Origin: Cyclina sinensis
Taxonomy: Eukaryota; Mollusca; Bivalvia; Venerida; Veneridae
Assembly (NCBI GenBank): GCA_012932295.1
Contig: JAAONU010000016.1
Location: 13,804,111 to 13,868,110, forward strand
Reading direction: 5' to 3'
DNA length: 64,000 bases
Within the stretch, counting starts at the first letter, position 1; every line of letters starts with the position of its first letter. The notes below the pieces were generated by a model. That model did not search any database, was not told the origin of the DNA, and worked only from the letters and a program-made list of their open reading frames with translations. The position numbers and the translations under genes were made by a program. Positions 14,301 through 25,539 of the stretch are shown piece after piece.

Positions 14301-15809
14301 AGACTGGGGAAGAATAATGAAAAGAGCTTGGCAAAACGTGACCGAGACTTAGGCTAAAATGGACAGCTGCATCATGCTGCGGCTTAAAAAAGCTTTATTG
14401 GACACCTTTATGAAAGTTTATAAAGTTGTTGATATGCTTCAAAGTCAAAGAAATCCTACTTTCTCAAATATTTACAGGTTTGGTCAATACAACATGAAGA
14501 ACTATTTTTTCTTCTAAAAACAGTCTCCAACAGACAAGGCGTACAAATACAAATTATAAATCAACATACAGAGGTGTAGGACATTCGTATCAAGCTCAAT
14601 CAACAGTTCTATAAGTTAGATTATAATCAGCGACTTCTGAAAACGCTAAAGTGTTATCATCGTATAATTCAGTTCAATTTTGTCAAACAGACTATTGTTA
14701 TCTGTAAACTCCTTCCTGCAGCCATTATGTAAACAATATTCTTCTACGAAATTGGCTAGCTATAGAATCCATATCTATAAAACTTCTTGTCTGTCGGCAA
14801 GTTTGTAAGATTTAAATAAATCTCCGTTTTCATCTGGATTATATTTGCCACTTGATACATGATGATTTATAAGTAGACGTATCTCAATTCTATTGTTCTG
14901 TTGTTTCAGATATGATGGCTGATCTCAAGTCTTGTGTTCTGTTTTTTTCTCAGATATGACCTCTGATCTTAGATATCTTGTTCTGTTGTGTCAGATATGA
15001 CGGCTGATCTTAGATATCTTGTTCTGTTGTTTCAGATATGACAGGTGATCTCAGATCTCTTGTTCTATTGTTTCAGATATGACAGGTGATCTCAGATCTA
15101 TTGTTCTATTGTTTCTGATATGACAGGTGATCTCAGATCTCTTGTTCTGTTGTTTCAGATATGACAGGTGATCTCAGATCTCTTGTTCTATTGTTTCAGA
15201 TATGACAGGTGATCTTAGATCTCTTGTTCTATTGTTTCAGATATGATAGGTGATCTCAGATCTCTTGTTCTGTTGTTTCATATATGACGGCTGACTTTAG
15301 ATATCTTGTTCTGTTGTTTCAGATATGACAGGTGATCTCAGATCTATTGTTCTATTGTTTCAGATATGACAGAAGATCTCAGATCTCTTGTTCTATTGTT
15401 TCAGACATGAAAGGTGATCTCAGATCTCTTGTTCTATTGTTTCAGATATGACAGGTGATCTCAGATCTCTTGTTCTATTGTTTCAGATATGACAGGTGAT
15501 CTCAGGTCTCTTGTTCTATTGTTTCAGATATGACAGCTGATCTCAGATCTCTTGTTCTGTTGTTTCATATATGATAGGTGATCTCAGATCTCTTGTTCTA
15601 TTGTTTCAGATATGATAGGTGATCTCAGATCTCTTGTTCTATTGTTTCAGATATGATAGGTGATCTCAGATCTCTTGTTCTGTTGTTTCAGATATGGCGG
15701 CTGACTTTAGATCTCTTGTTCTATTGTTTCAGATATGACGGCTGATCAGTTTATACGGCTGCTGCAGAAGACACTGTCAGACTGCCCACTTTTTCTCTTC
15801 TCGACTTAA
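8311..15809 (+). CDS. EFCC1-like: EF-hand and coiled-coil protein, EFCC1 (CCDC48)-like
   Basis: Eight exons: 8311-9109, 10620-10723, 11188-11282, 11665-11832, 12477-12523, 13431-13555, 14042-14273, 15733-15809. They total 1647 nt, 548 aa plus TAA. The ATG follows an in-frame TAA at 8281. Residues 38-70 read SEIIVLSNNLDQYLQDIF followed by one EF-hand loop, as I recall for vertebrate EFCC1 (NEIVVLATGLDQYLQEVF). The loop (D58, K60, R62, K64, I65, E69) lacks acidic residues at positions 3 and 5, so calcium binding is doubtful. Heptad-like coiled coils follow at about 185-240, in exons 2-3 and in exon 7. Exon 4 encodes a Ser/Pro/Thr-rich linker (TPLTPSSVPQSP). The function of EFCC1 proteins is poorly known; a structural or scaffold role is inference. 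The last intron ends in a remarkable repeat of its own acceptor (14910-15732), so C-terminal isoforms may exist. Confidence 0.75.
9371..10342. mobile_element. Non-autonomous DNA transposon with long terminal inverted repeats, in intron 1 of the EFCC1-like gene
   Basis: The left end (from gggtggtcatacca, on through gagcagcattatttggactc) recurs reverse-complemented at the right end (gagtcaaaataatgctgctc ... tggtatggccac). Similarity continues inward for roughly 200 bp on each side (for example gattcttttgccagatgta against its partner near 10170-10195). A short direct repeat, ctacacg, sits at both borders (9364-9370 and 10343-10349) and looks like a target-site duplication, though its exact length is ambiguous by a few bases. 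No transposase is seen, so the element is non-autonomous. The class is uncertain; a 5-8 bp duplication would suit hAT-like elements. Confidence 0.7.
11386..11399. repeat. Run of 14 C in intron 3 of the EFCC1-like gene
   Basis: A homopolymer within a pyrimidine-rich stretch. It is simple sequence only. Confidence 0.9.
14910..15732 (+). repeat. 41 bp minisatellite of duplicated 3' splice acceptors before the last EFCC1-like exon
   Basis: Twenty head-to-tail units fill the end of the intron: the first is 44 bp, the other nineteen exactly 41 bp, starting at 14910, 14954, 14995, 15036 and so on every 41 bp to 15692. Each begins atatga(c/t) like the final exon (atatgacggctgat at 15733) and ends in a pyrimidine tract plus ttcag. 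The repeated unit is therefore the polypyrimidine tract, the AG and the first 14 or so exon bases. Counting the real exon there are 21 junctions. AG is intact in 18 and lost in three (before 15118, 15282 and 15569). Use of nearly any upstream acceptor keeps the frame for 13 codons and then meets TGA at the next unit. Confidence 0.95.
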
Positions 15810-17438
15810 CTGTGATGTAATGACTCGTCAACATGCTTTAACTATATGTACCGGATAATAACCTACATTACGAAATGGAAAGAAGAGCGAAAGAGCTGAC
15901 AATGAAGCGTTTAACCTATAAAACTTTCTCTGAAAGATCTAACAAATTAAAAGAGTGCATAATGTGGTTTTAAATCAATTCCAAAAAATATAAGACGTTT
16001 TCTACGAAATCTTTTTCAGCCATAAAGATAAGCTTTACAAATAATAAAGGGAGGAAACTCCGTCATTCATAACGATTATACAATGGGGGACGTAGCTAAT
16101 GGACTTGAATCCTATGTCTGTGATATACATGTAGATTCATATTCATAGTTTTTTTTTTCTTCTATTCAGGCTATAATTTTCCTCACTCTTACTGTAATAT
16201 ATGTTTACTTTATATCCCATATAAGGTTCAGTTAAGATTAATTTGTATTTAACTTAATAACTGGTCTAGTTTTTTTTATGTTGTCAGATAACCAGTATAA
16301 AAATTTAATTCAGTATATACTTTTAAATTATTGCACAATCGAAAAATATGCATTTTTATATTAAAATTGAGTAAGAAGAAAAGTGATAACAAATATATGA
16401 AACAGTCATACCCTATATACGTATTCAGAGATATCTAGAAACTCTTAGCGCTATCAGTTCAATACCGCTGCCCATTTAACCATCGAGTCTATAATTAAAA
16501 TGAAAATGCAAAGTTCTCTCATAAACGGCATAGATGGGTGCAAAATACGAGCGGCAGAAGGCAAAACCCTGTTACTTTATTCTAGCTGTAGTACATCCTA
16601 CATACGGTTCCATGGTATAATCTGTGAAATTCGCGTAGTTAAGACAAGATTATATTTTGTGCAAAGTACGTGAAATGTTCTGACAATTTTGAGCAACAAT
16701 GTTTTGAAAAATCACACAGTTACAACAAAAACATGTAGGGTGTTATCTGAAGCTGTTGTATGAAGAAATAAAATTGTATTTTAAATTATGTAATATTATA
16801 TACTTTATTCATATTCTCAATTAACTGATGTAACAATATACTTTATTCATCTACACAATTAATCATTATTACATAAAAGTGACATATGAATGCTTTATTC
16901 ATGTAACTTTTAACTATTTAAATTGTTTTGAATTACTTCATAATAGTCGTATATACCAAATCAATATAAATTTTGTACCGCAAAACGTTTACAGGTTGAC
17001 TTTGATTTTATTTTGTATATTATGTATAAATAGTTCAATATTCAAATAAATTCAGATTAACACCTATGTTGAATAGTGTCTTTATTCGTCATTCATATCA
17101 TCCCAAGCAAAATAAATAATAACATTTATACCAGCAAAGATTTTTTGGGGGTTCGATATTGATTTTCATTTCGTTTAATCGACGGTTAAAAATATCGCAT
17201 GTTTATTGACAGCATTTATAAAGATGTCATACGGATTATTGAAACGGAGTGACAATGTCTGAATATTCATACAGAATTTGGATTTGAACACATCTAAATA
17301 GTATAAATAAAATTCCGAATGGTACTTCGTTCGAATGCGTGTGTGCCTTTTTTAGATAAAAAAAAAATATGCAGAGTTTTTGCTCTACAGCAGTGGAAGT
17401 GACCAAATTAATAATTCAAAGTTAACAGCCATTCAGAA
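15810..17438. other. Intergenic: 3' UTR of the EFCC1-like gene and promoter of the MIEAP-like gene
   Basis: AT-rich with no open gene. Candidate polyadenylation hexamers AATAAA occur at 16043-16048 and 16767-16772. A few loose copies of a tactttattcat-like motif occur at about 16800-16910. I see no RNA gene. Confidence 0.5.
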
Positions 17439-20400
17439 ATGTCGGAACAACAAACTGCCAAACTTGACGAACTTTTCAGAAGGTTACCGGAGATCAGCAA
17501 GCTGGATCCCCGCTTGGTCGAGGATGCTAAAATAGAACTGAATGTGCTCAAGTTTCGAGCTGGTGCTCAAGTTCAGACACACAAACAGGCAAGTGTTCTC
17601 GGTTTAGATAATCTTTAAACACCATTTAATCTATTTTGCTGAACAGTTTAAGGTGCCTAGCTATACAGTATGTAAAAACAGTATTTCAAGCAGAAAAAAC
17701 TACGAAAATGTTTTATTCACAATAAGAAATAAGCAGTCTTGAAGAAAAGTAACACAGTATTATCAGGTATCACACAGTTAGACTTTTGATGGAAATTTTC
17801 CAAGTACTTTACGTATTTTTCCTGAGATATTCATTAAAAAGATTTATCTTGTTGTAGAAGTCGTGGAGTAAAACAGACGTGGAGCAGCTACAGGATCGGT
17901 TAAAAGAAAAGGACACGGAAATCCTGTTGCTGAAACGACAGCTACAGAACAGGTACAAAACACCTATCTGCCCCAGTTTACTAAAGATTAGAATCAAACA
18001 TGTTCCTTTAAACAAGCATATTCATTTATCAAATTTTAATAATAAGAAGAAAAGCCATTTTGTTATTTCAAATGTTATGTTTTGTTATGGCTATTTCTGT
18101 CCTGTTTGTTGTTGTTGTTGATGGCATCGTCCTGATTTTTTAGTTCATTTGTGTCATTGTGTTTGGTTATCGTCACCAAATGTTTTCTTACGTTGAAAAT
18201 TGTATTCTAGAAGATAAATATCAAATACAGACATATTCGATAAAACTCGTTGCCAAAGCTGATGTAGGGACATGTAAACTAAGACCCTAAGTGCCACTAA
18301 CTTCGGGAGTTTGTTCACTTGTTTAACTGTAACTAAATTTTTTGGCAGAAATTCTTTGTCACGTGGAAATGGAGAAGTCAACAGCCGCCAAGTGATCAAG
18401 ATCAGGGATAATTATAAGCGTCTGTTTGAGCAGGAATGGAGCGAGACTTACGAATACTTCAAGTTACAGGGGTGGAGCGAAATAGAGATAATTGTCACGT
18501 TACAGAGGATATTGCGGGTAAGTGCTTGAATAATCAGTGTGATAACGATTCTTAATTTTATTTAGAATGAAGTCGTTAAAAAAATTACATAGAAACTGTG
18601 TTAAAGTCTGAAAAAGATAACCATAACATCGAGTAAAATAATGGAGTGGAATCTTTGTTAAAATGTTCTTAAAATTCCTTAATCTGTTCAGTATTAAAAT
18701 TCCCTTGGAAATTCTATTTTTAAAACGCCAGCTATGGCGATGATAATTTTACAGACGCGATACTGCTAGAACTTATATACCCTCTTGCACAGAATTGTTT
18801 CCATTATGCCGTTAAAATGGTTCCTCAACAGCTATTGAGTGTATATAAATGCACTGTGTGATAGGTCACTGCACATGAGGCTTGGCTGTTTTTGCATTTT
18901 CAGGCTACTTATTCATTCTGCCAAGATGTTGCTAGGGAACAGTTAGAGAATATCGAGGGCGAGGCAATGTACCCTTCCGCCGCCGTACGTGTACTATTTA
19001 TTAAATCACACCCTTCACTGATTTGGATAATCAAACAGTTTCTCGCCTTTTTTTTTTCGAGTGATTTAAAATAAGCATTTCAGTCGACTGCTGAATGATT
19101 TGAAGTCCATCTATCAAAAATCAATCTGAAATAGAATTTCGAGAAAAAGTACACCGGAGAGCTTCTAGACAAGGCTTTAAACCTTTTAAAGAGTGAGGAT
19201 TTCTATCCTTATGATTAACTATTTTCATAATCATTTACCGTTGAGTTTTTAGTCTTTTTAATAAACATGGGGACAGTCAGTAAACATAATGTACTTGAGT
19301 GCTCTCGAACTGGTTTCTTCAGAGCAAGCTCATATTGGTGTTCGGCTTCTCATGCCATCCATTTGTCAGTCATTTTCTCTTTTGCCAAACTTTAGCTAGC
19401 TATTAAAAATGGTTCTCTTTTACGTCTTCTATGTTTCCAGTGGATGGACGATGACGGTATACTCACGCGCACTAAGCAACGCCAGATCTCGCGAGAAATT
19501 GCGGAATTAGCAAGATTGTATCAGAGAACCACAGCACAGGAATGTCTGTCTGCTTTACAAAAGGTTTTGACAACTTTTCTTTCTTTATTTCTGTCTTTAT
19601 GTGTAACTTTGGCCAATTAAGATATGAAATGTCCAGTTGTAATTTATATCGCTTTTGTTATATGTTTACGATAATCGAATCGATTGATTCATCGAGTAGC
19701 CTACTCATGCATACCATTTATCGCCATCAATTATAAAGGAACCATTAAAGTCATCGCACTCATCAGAGTCTGATTATTTTGTTTATAAAACCGACTTTTA
19801 TTTACCTTGCAGACATTTATCGATCATGTTCTGCCGACGTTCATTGACCCGTCAAGGTACAGCAACAAGATAACTAAACAATATACTAAAAAGTGTGTCG
19901 ATATCTCGTGGTCCATGTGCATACAAGATCCGCCAATGACATTTTTAGATAAATTAGATAGAGGAGCAGATTTTGATCACGAAACATTCCGGAAATACAC
20001 GACAACTGGCGGAGATAAATTTGACTATCTAGTCTGGCCAGCGATGCTCTTGCATAATGGAGGAGAATTGATAGTTAAAGGAATAGCACAGCCAATAAAA
20101 ATTGTACCCGACTTCGATGGAGATGATGATGATGATGACGAAGATGAACTGATCAGTAACAAAAGTGAAATTATTTCACGAAGAACCGCGGAGTCACAGA
20201 CTAGACATTCTAGAATGTCAAAAAGTCGCGGTAGTGTTAATGACCTTGAACCTGAAGGACAGAGAATAATACCACAAACTCCGCCGAAAGTTTACAAATA
20301 TGCTCCGGGTAGAGATGAGGATATTGTCCCTACCTCACCGTACTTCGATCCGCACAGTGCTCGTCAGCCACTTCCGCAGTCTACCCGAACACCAAAAGGT

Positions 20401-20553
20401 ACGAGTACTATACCAACGATTCGCGTGCAAGATCATGAAATCGACAGAAAAAGTCGCCATGGGAAGTCTGCAGGTGGTTACCTGTATGACGAAGGAAACC
20501 TGACTGTTGCTTGGAAAAATAAAAAAGATGACCGGGTACCAAGCGCACCATGA
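17439..20553 (+). CDS. SPATA18-like: Mitochondria-eating protein (SPATA18/MIEAP)-like protein
   Basis: Six exons: 17439-17588, 17858-17952, 18349-18517, 18904-18984, 19441-19563, 19813-20553. They total 1359 nt, 452 aa plus TGA. The ATG follows an in-frame TAA at 17412. Intron 1 has a GC donor (cag|gcaagt); the other introns are GT-AG. Residues 1-90 are charged and helical with a short coiled coil in exon 2. Residues about 90-305 resemble the MIEAP C-terminal domain: a helical stretch around EWSETYEYFKLQGWSE, then cysteine-containing CVDISWSMCIQDPP, FRKY and the hallmark VWPAMLL with KGIAQP (W281). In vertebrates this protein acts in mitochondrial quality control. Residues 308-318 are nearly all acidic and the last 130 are disordered and Ser/Pro/Arg-rich. 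The protein is shorter at its N-terminus than the 538-aa human protein. The domain call is firm; a mitochondrial role here is inference. The gene lies about 1.6 kb behind the EFCC1-like gene in the same direction. Confidence 0.8.
17589..17857 (+). other. GC-AG intron of the MIEAP-like gene
   Basis: Exon 1 ends cag and the intron begins gcaagt. The acceptor is ttgttgtag. The join is phase 0. The nearest GT (17593) would leave phase 1, which does not fit the downstream frame. GC donors usually keep an otherwise perfect consensus, as here. Confidence 0.75.
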
Positions 20554-22246
20554 AATACGGTTCCGATTGTTGTTGTTTTTCTTTTTCGCCTTGAAACCTT
20601 GGACATTATCTATTTATATATTTCTATTTTAAGTTTGTATCAGTACAAGAAATATAATCTGCAAATGCACATACCATACAAAATCTTACACGTAAGTTTT
20701 TGTTAGCAGGGAAGCCAATAGATATGTTTATCACACGAGCTTGTCCCATGGTCTCAAAATATAAAAAGAAAATTGATAGCTTTTTGTGACAGTCTTTTTT
20801 TCTCTAAGTGTAGCGTTTTATATCGCAGACTGTGACCGAGAGCCATTAGGGTGTTTTGTATAGCTGGGGAACAAATATAGTTATCAAATGGAAGAACATT
20901 TATTGCAGGACAAAACGCTTTTCACGTTGACTCATATTTTTACGCTTGTCGGCTACACTTGATTTGCACTTTCCCTCGTTTAAATTCTTTGTTTGTGAGG
21001 TTTGTTTTTCATTTGTTAATAGTCTAATGATTTCTCCTGAGAGACACTTTCAAGAATTATTCTTTAGCAAAACCATGTTAATGTTAAATCCACTGTAAAA
21101 AGTGGATTTCGTTTTCTTATTTTAGAAAACGCAATAAAAACGTTTACCCAAAATTTGGTTTTCTTGTACATAGTATCAAATAGTCTCAAACTGTTACTAT
21201 GATTTTTTTTCTTACAAAAATGTTTAAATAAAGTAAATAATAATCTTGAATAATGTGCATCTATTTTCATAACTGGTTATCAATTAAAAAGACGACAAGA
21301 AGAACGCACATTCTACAGCTAACTTCAAATTTTTCTTCACTTATCTATGTTGCCTATACCACCAATCCCCCAGGAAGAGCTTTTTAGGTTTCTAGGAATA
21401 AAGTAAGATAAAGACATTGACACATATCTACCGTCATTCCTGAGATCTCAGATTAGCGTCTGAAGAACACGAAAGATACAATATTGGTTATACATTGTGG
21501 CAGTGCATGGGACTGCCCCTGGATAGTGTATATAAATACAGTTTTACCGCAAGAACAAAGATCCGCTAATCTAAATAAAACATCACAACCGACGCTTGGT
21601 TACTCCCATTTTCATAACGTTTTAAGTTTTTACAGGACGCGGTGTATAACAATTATACTATTTTAGAAAAATTCTAATTAAGCGCAAAATTCGCTTTTTG
21701 TTAACTGAATATTATCACAATAATTCCACTTTTTTTTATTATACATGTGCCCAATTTCACTTAAAACCCCTTGCATTTAACAAAAGACCGTACATGAAAT
21801 CAGATACGCATTCTATTGCCAAATACAAAAGGCGAACTTGGCTTTAAACTTCATTCAGTGACTTTTGATCATTTGTCTTTCAACTGTTAAATTGTAAGGA
21901 ATATATTTAATCATTAGAGTGTGTTTTTATGTAAACTTTTGTGTTTAAATGCAACTTGTATCATCCTTGTCGGAATAAAGCTTTTAAATTTCTGTTCGAC
22001 AAAATAAAATAACTCAATCTTTCATCTTTTCGCTAAAATGTCTTAGACTAAATCGTGGAGCTCGAGAAAAAAAACAAAATATTTATGACCGTTCTTGTGA
22101 AGTGGATTTTTAGTAAAGAGTGGAATCTGGATAATAAAACTAATATTGCAAGACGAAAACTAAAGAAAAGTGTCACAAAAAGCTGACCATCCATTAAACA
22201 TTAAAATATTTATTCCTTAGTCTATGTGAGAAAGGAATGATCAGAA
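20554..22246. other. Intergenic: 3' UTR of the MIEAP-like gene and upstream region of the DM9 gene
   Basis: AT-rich. Candidate AATAAA signals occur at 21227-21232 and near 21975. No further gene, RNA or clear mobile element was seen. Confidence 0.5.
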
Positions 22247-24910
22247 ATGACTCCGGAGAGCCGTATTTTAGAGTCAATACATTCGGCTCGAAGTCAGTCA
22301 GCTTGGAGTTCCATGCCCGAGCATCTGTTATTTATAAACATGGGAAAGAACAACCCAGAGTCCCCTAGGATTTCTGATGGTGCTGACAATATTTGCAAGG
22401 ACTGTGGGATGAAATTCAAAACAGAGGCGATGCTAACTTACCACATAGCAGGATTTTGCGTCGGTGTGTCAGCGGAAGAACTTCCGGAAACGTCACTTCC
22501 TCTTTCTGAAGAGGCCACAATTATGTTAGATAATAGTAAGGAATCGGAAAGAAACTTAACTAGAGACGAAACACTCACTAAAGCACCGGTCAACAACCAG
22601 GAAACAAAGGTTGGACTTCCCCTCCTACTTACTTTTAAACTTTTCAAATTAGACCAAACCAAATAACTCTTCAATTCATTCATGTCACATGAAGTTTGTA
22701 TCTGGTTCCGTAAAATTTACACAATTTAAAAAGCTTACGATTTTACGATACAATTGGTTCTTCCTACCTCTAACTCTCGCGGTAAGTTAACATTCGACAG
22801 ATCTGTGTTTTCAAAAGTACCTACACTCCTTATCGTGAGCTTTCGTCAGTTGTTTACATGAAAGGAAAAGTTTGTGTTAAATGATAATTTATATAATGCG
22901 TATTTAAATGACAAGTTTCTGAGGCTTATAAGACAGGCATTTCAATTAGTAATCATTCTATAGGTAGCCGGCACCTCGTCAATCGGCCTTATCAGGACAA
23001 AAACCTTAATAGGACTCGAACCAAAGTTTCACGCATCCCTCCATCAGACACTACCCTGCAAGGCGAATGACGTTTTAGCAAAGAATTCAAAACAGGGGCA
23101 TTGATATGTTTCAGTCAATTAAATTCTACAGTATTCTTTTCAGAAAACGTCGAAGCTTGAATGGTGTACGAGTGCCGACGGCGCTGTGCCTCCATCGGCA
23201 GTCAAAGTTGGATACGACGACCATGACCAGACCCATACATATGTCTGTAAGTACTTCCTGATTAACAATCAGTAGTCAACCTAATAATTACAGTACCACA
23301 AAGTTTCTTCTTTGATAAATACCGGAGCAGTTGAGATTTTTTCAGTTGCAAATTGAAATTTAATACCACATAAGAACTTCTACGTACAAATAAAACGGAA
23401 ATGACGTTGCTCTATTTTGCACGGAATTGTCAGTATCAGCATTACTCCTTATAACTGATAAGTAAATGTAGGGACTTTTTATTACAGTCAGATGAACGAG
23501 TCTTTAAGAAAGAAAATACATTACTAATGTCAGGTGGTTTATAAGCTCGTAGAACATAGTTACATATGGAATACCAAATTTACAGAAACTCAGATAATTT
23601 AACCCGACTCTAAATATACGAAAATGCTCCGGAATTCAATAAAGGAGAGCTCTAAATATAATAATATTCTCTCCAATAGATTAACTGAGCTCGAAATGTA
23701 TTGAAGTTCTCTTTAAATGAATTAATGCGTGCAAGAATTGTGGTCATTCTGACCTGGCATTAATTCAATTGAAAGTGTTAAAATATAAAATTAGAGTGCA
23801 CAGTAACTTTTCCAAACAAGATCAAAACTATTGTACTCGTCTTACTTAGTTGTTTCTTTATTCAAAGGTTTAGTTCAAATAGGTGAAGAAGTTATCCCCG
23901 GCACAGTGCTTCCTTCTAGAAAACACGCAACAGTGGCATTGAACGGCGAAGAGTTCAAGGCCACGGAATATAGCGTTCTCACTGACCTTGACGGGCACGC
24001 TTCATGGAATCGTTGTGAGGTCACTGGAGCGATACCACGTGGCGCAGTCAAGGGCGGATATGATTCCAAGAACTTACAGTATTTCATAGCAAGAGCTAAA
24101 GCTCCGGATGGGACATTCTGTTGTGGCCAATATGTTCCGCACAAACAGCAGTGCTATTTCGCATGGGAAGGGACCGAATTCACAGCTAAAAAATATGAAT
24201 TTCTATGCAAGAAATATCCTGAACAGCAATTTATCAAAATAGGTGCACAAACAGGCAAGCATTCGGCTGCTACGTCAAAGCAGTTAGTCAGTTCTGGGAC
24301 AGAAGTCGTATTGCAAAACAAAATTCAGACAAGAGACTTGACAGAGTTGTCCGAAGTGGATACGGAACTCTCTCTTGGCCAAAAGCATGATGGTGTCATA
24401 AATAAGGGACCTGTGTCAGGAGCAATAGAAATCGGAAGAGAAGCTGAAGATAAAAATAAAGCTTCCGCGAACAAAACTAGAACAGGTTTTGTAAAGGAAT
24501 GGACGAAATCAGGCACAGGTATAATCATGAAAGATAAAAATAAGCTCAGTAATACAAGGGACATAACCCAGACAAGTACCCCAGTAACTCTCAACATCAA
24601 AAACAAGCCCACTAATACAAGAGAGATAACAAAGACTGGTTCCCAAGTTACTCTCAAAGACAAAAACAAGCCCACTAACACAAGGGAGATAACCAAGACT
24701 GGTACCCAGGTTAGTCTCAAAGACAAAAACATGCCCTCTAATACAAGGGAGATAACCAAGACTGGTACCCAGATTACTCTCAGAGACAAAAACAAGCCAA
24801 CTAATAGAAGAGAGATAACCAAGGATGGTACCCAAGTTACTCTCAAGGATAAATATAGAATAAGTAATAGTAGAAGTAATAGTGGTAGGCAGGCAAATCT
24901 TCAGTTTTAG
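22247..24910 (+). CDS. DM9 domain protein with N-terminal C2HC zinc finger and C-terminal 21-residue repeats
   Basis: Three exons, 22247-22609, 23144-23246 and 23868-24910, total 1509 nt (502 aa plus TAG). The ATG follows an in-frame TGA at 22238. C50, C53, H66 and C71 (CKDCGMKFKTEAMLTYH then FC) form a C-x2-C-x12-H-x4-C finger like the one I recall at the start of CCDC17. Two DM9 motifs follow, about residues 127-193 and 201-273. Each starts with W and has a G-x-(I/V)-P-x-(G/S)-A-V core and a glycine/tyrosine-rich end, for example GAIPRGAVKGGYDSKN. DM9 proteins of oysters are carbohydrate-binding recognition lectins; whether this one binds glycans is inference. No signal peptide is visible and the finger argues for an intracellular protein. 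Residues 377-481 are five 21-residue repeats. The first donor (aaag|gttgga) is weak, so the end of exon 1 is the least certain point. Confidence 0.8.
24530..24844 (+). repeat. 63 bp coding minisatellite (five 21-residue repeats) in the DM9 gene
   Basis: Five in-frame units of 63 bp encode variants of KDKNKPTNTREITKTGTQ followed by (V/I)(T/S)L. The two middle units are nearly identical, and the outer ones diverge. A partial sixth unit (KDKYRISN) follows. A more diverged stretch just upstream (KTRTGF ... KSGTGIIM) may be an older copy. The repeats are hydrophilic, threonine- and lysine-rich and free of cysteine. Confidence 0.9.
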
Positions 24911-24927
24911 ATAGAAAGGCTGTATGA

Positions 24928-24933
24928 AATAAA
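24928..24933 (+). terminator. Candidate polyadenylation signal AATAAA, DM9 gene
   Basis: It lies only 17 nt after the TAG. If used, the 3' UTR would be very short; later signals may be used instead. Confidence 0.35.
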
Positions 24934-25059
24934 TTAAGTGAAAACAATAATTCAAGAAGTCTTTGAAATAGCAAGACAGCAGTGTGATTCTCACAAACCT
25001 ATGCACACTTTAATGGGTGAAAATCCATGTATACATAAATCAACAAGGCAGTCTGAAGG

Positions 25060-25530
25060 ACGGCTAAATCTCCTTCCGCTGCAGGCATGAATATGTACTT
25101 CTTGACCTTTAACAAACCATGACCTTGTGCCATGCATATTATAAGCACATAGTCTCATGATAGTAATCATTTGTGCCAAGTTATTTAAAATCTTCTATAA
25201 AGCCACAAAGTTATGGAGAACATTTAAGCTTGACCTTGGGGGTAGCAACCTGGAAGTTGGGTCCTGCACATCGTGTCATAGTGGTGATCATTTGTGCAAA
25301 GTAATTAAAAAACTTTTTGTAAGTAAGTAAGTTATAGAGAAGACGTGAAATGTGGATATTTGCCCTTTAACTGTGACCTTGACCTTGTGGGTATCAACCC
25401 AATTATTGTGCTCTGCACATCGTCTTATAATGTTGATCACTTGTGCCAAGTTATTTCAAAAAATTTTCAGCAGTTTAAAAGTTATGAAGCGAACACGAAT
25501 GTTTGGGACGGACAGACGGAGGCCATTCCT
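25060..25530. repeat. Bivalve-type dispersed repeat with about three internal ~140 bp copies
   Basis: Three related segments each carry a gaccttg run, a gcaca(t/c) ... tcat(a/g) segment, a gatcattTGTGCcaagt-like motif and a following agttat(g/a) stretch, near 25110-25200, 25230-25340 and 25370-25490. The block ends in tttgggacggacagacgg. Sequence of this type is widespread in bivalve genomes; family name unknown. Confidence 0.6.
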
Positions 25531-25539
25531 ATAATCCCC

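Noticed and set aside
14910..15732. CRISPR-like array
   Set aside because: The units are contiguous 41 bp tandem repeats without unique spacers, in an animal intron. Each unit matches the splice-acceptor region instead.
24325..25006. Minus-strand ORFs of 165-173 codons rich in L, V and S
   Set aside because: They are shadows of the 63 bp coding repeat and DM9 exon on the plus strand.
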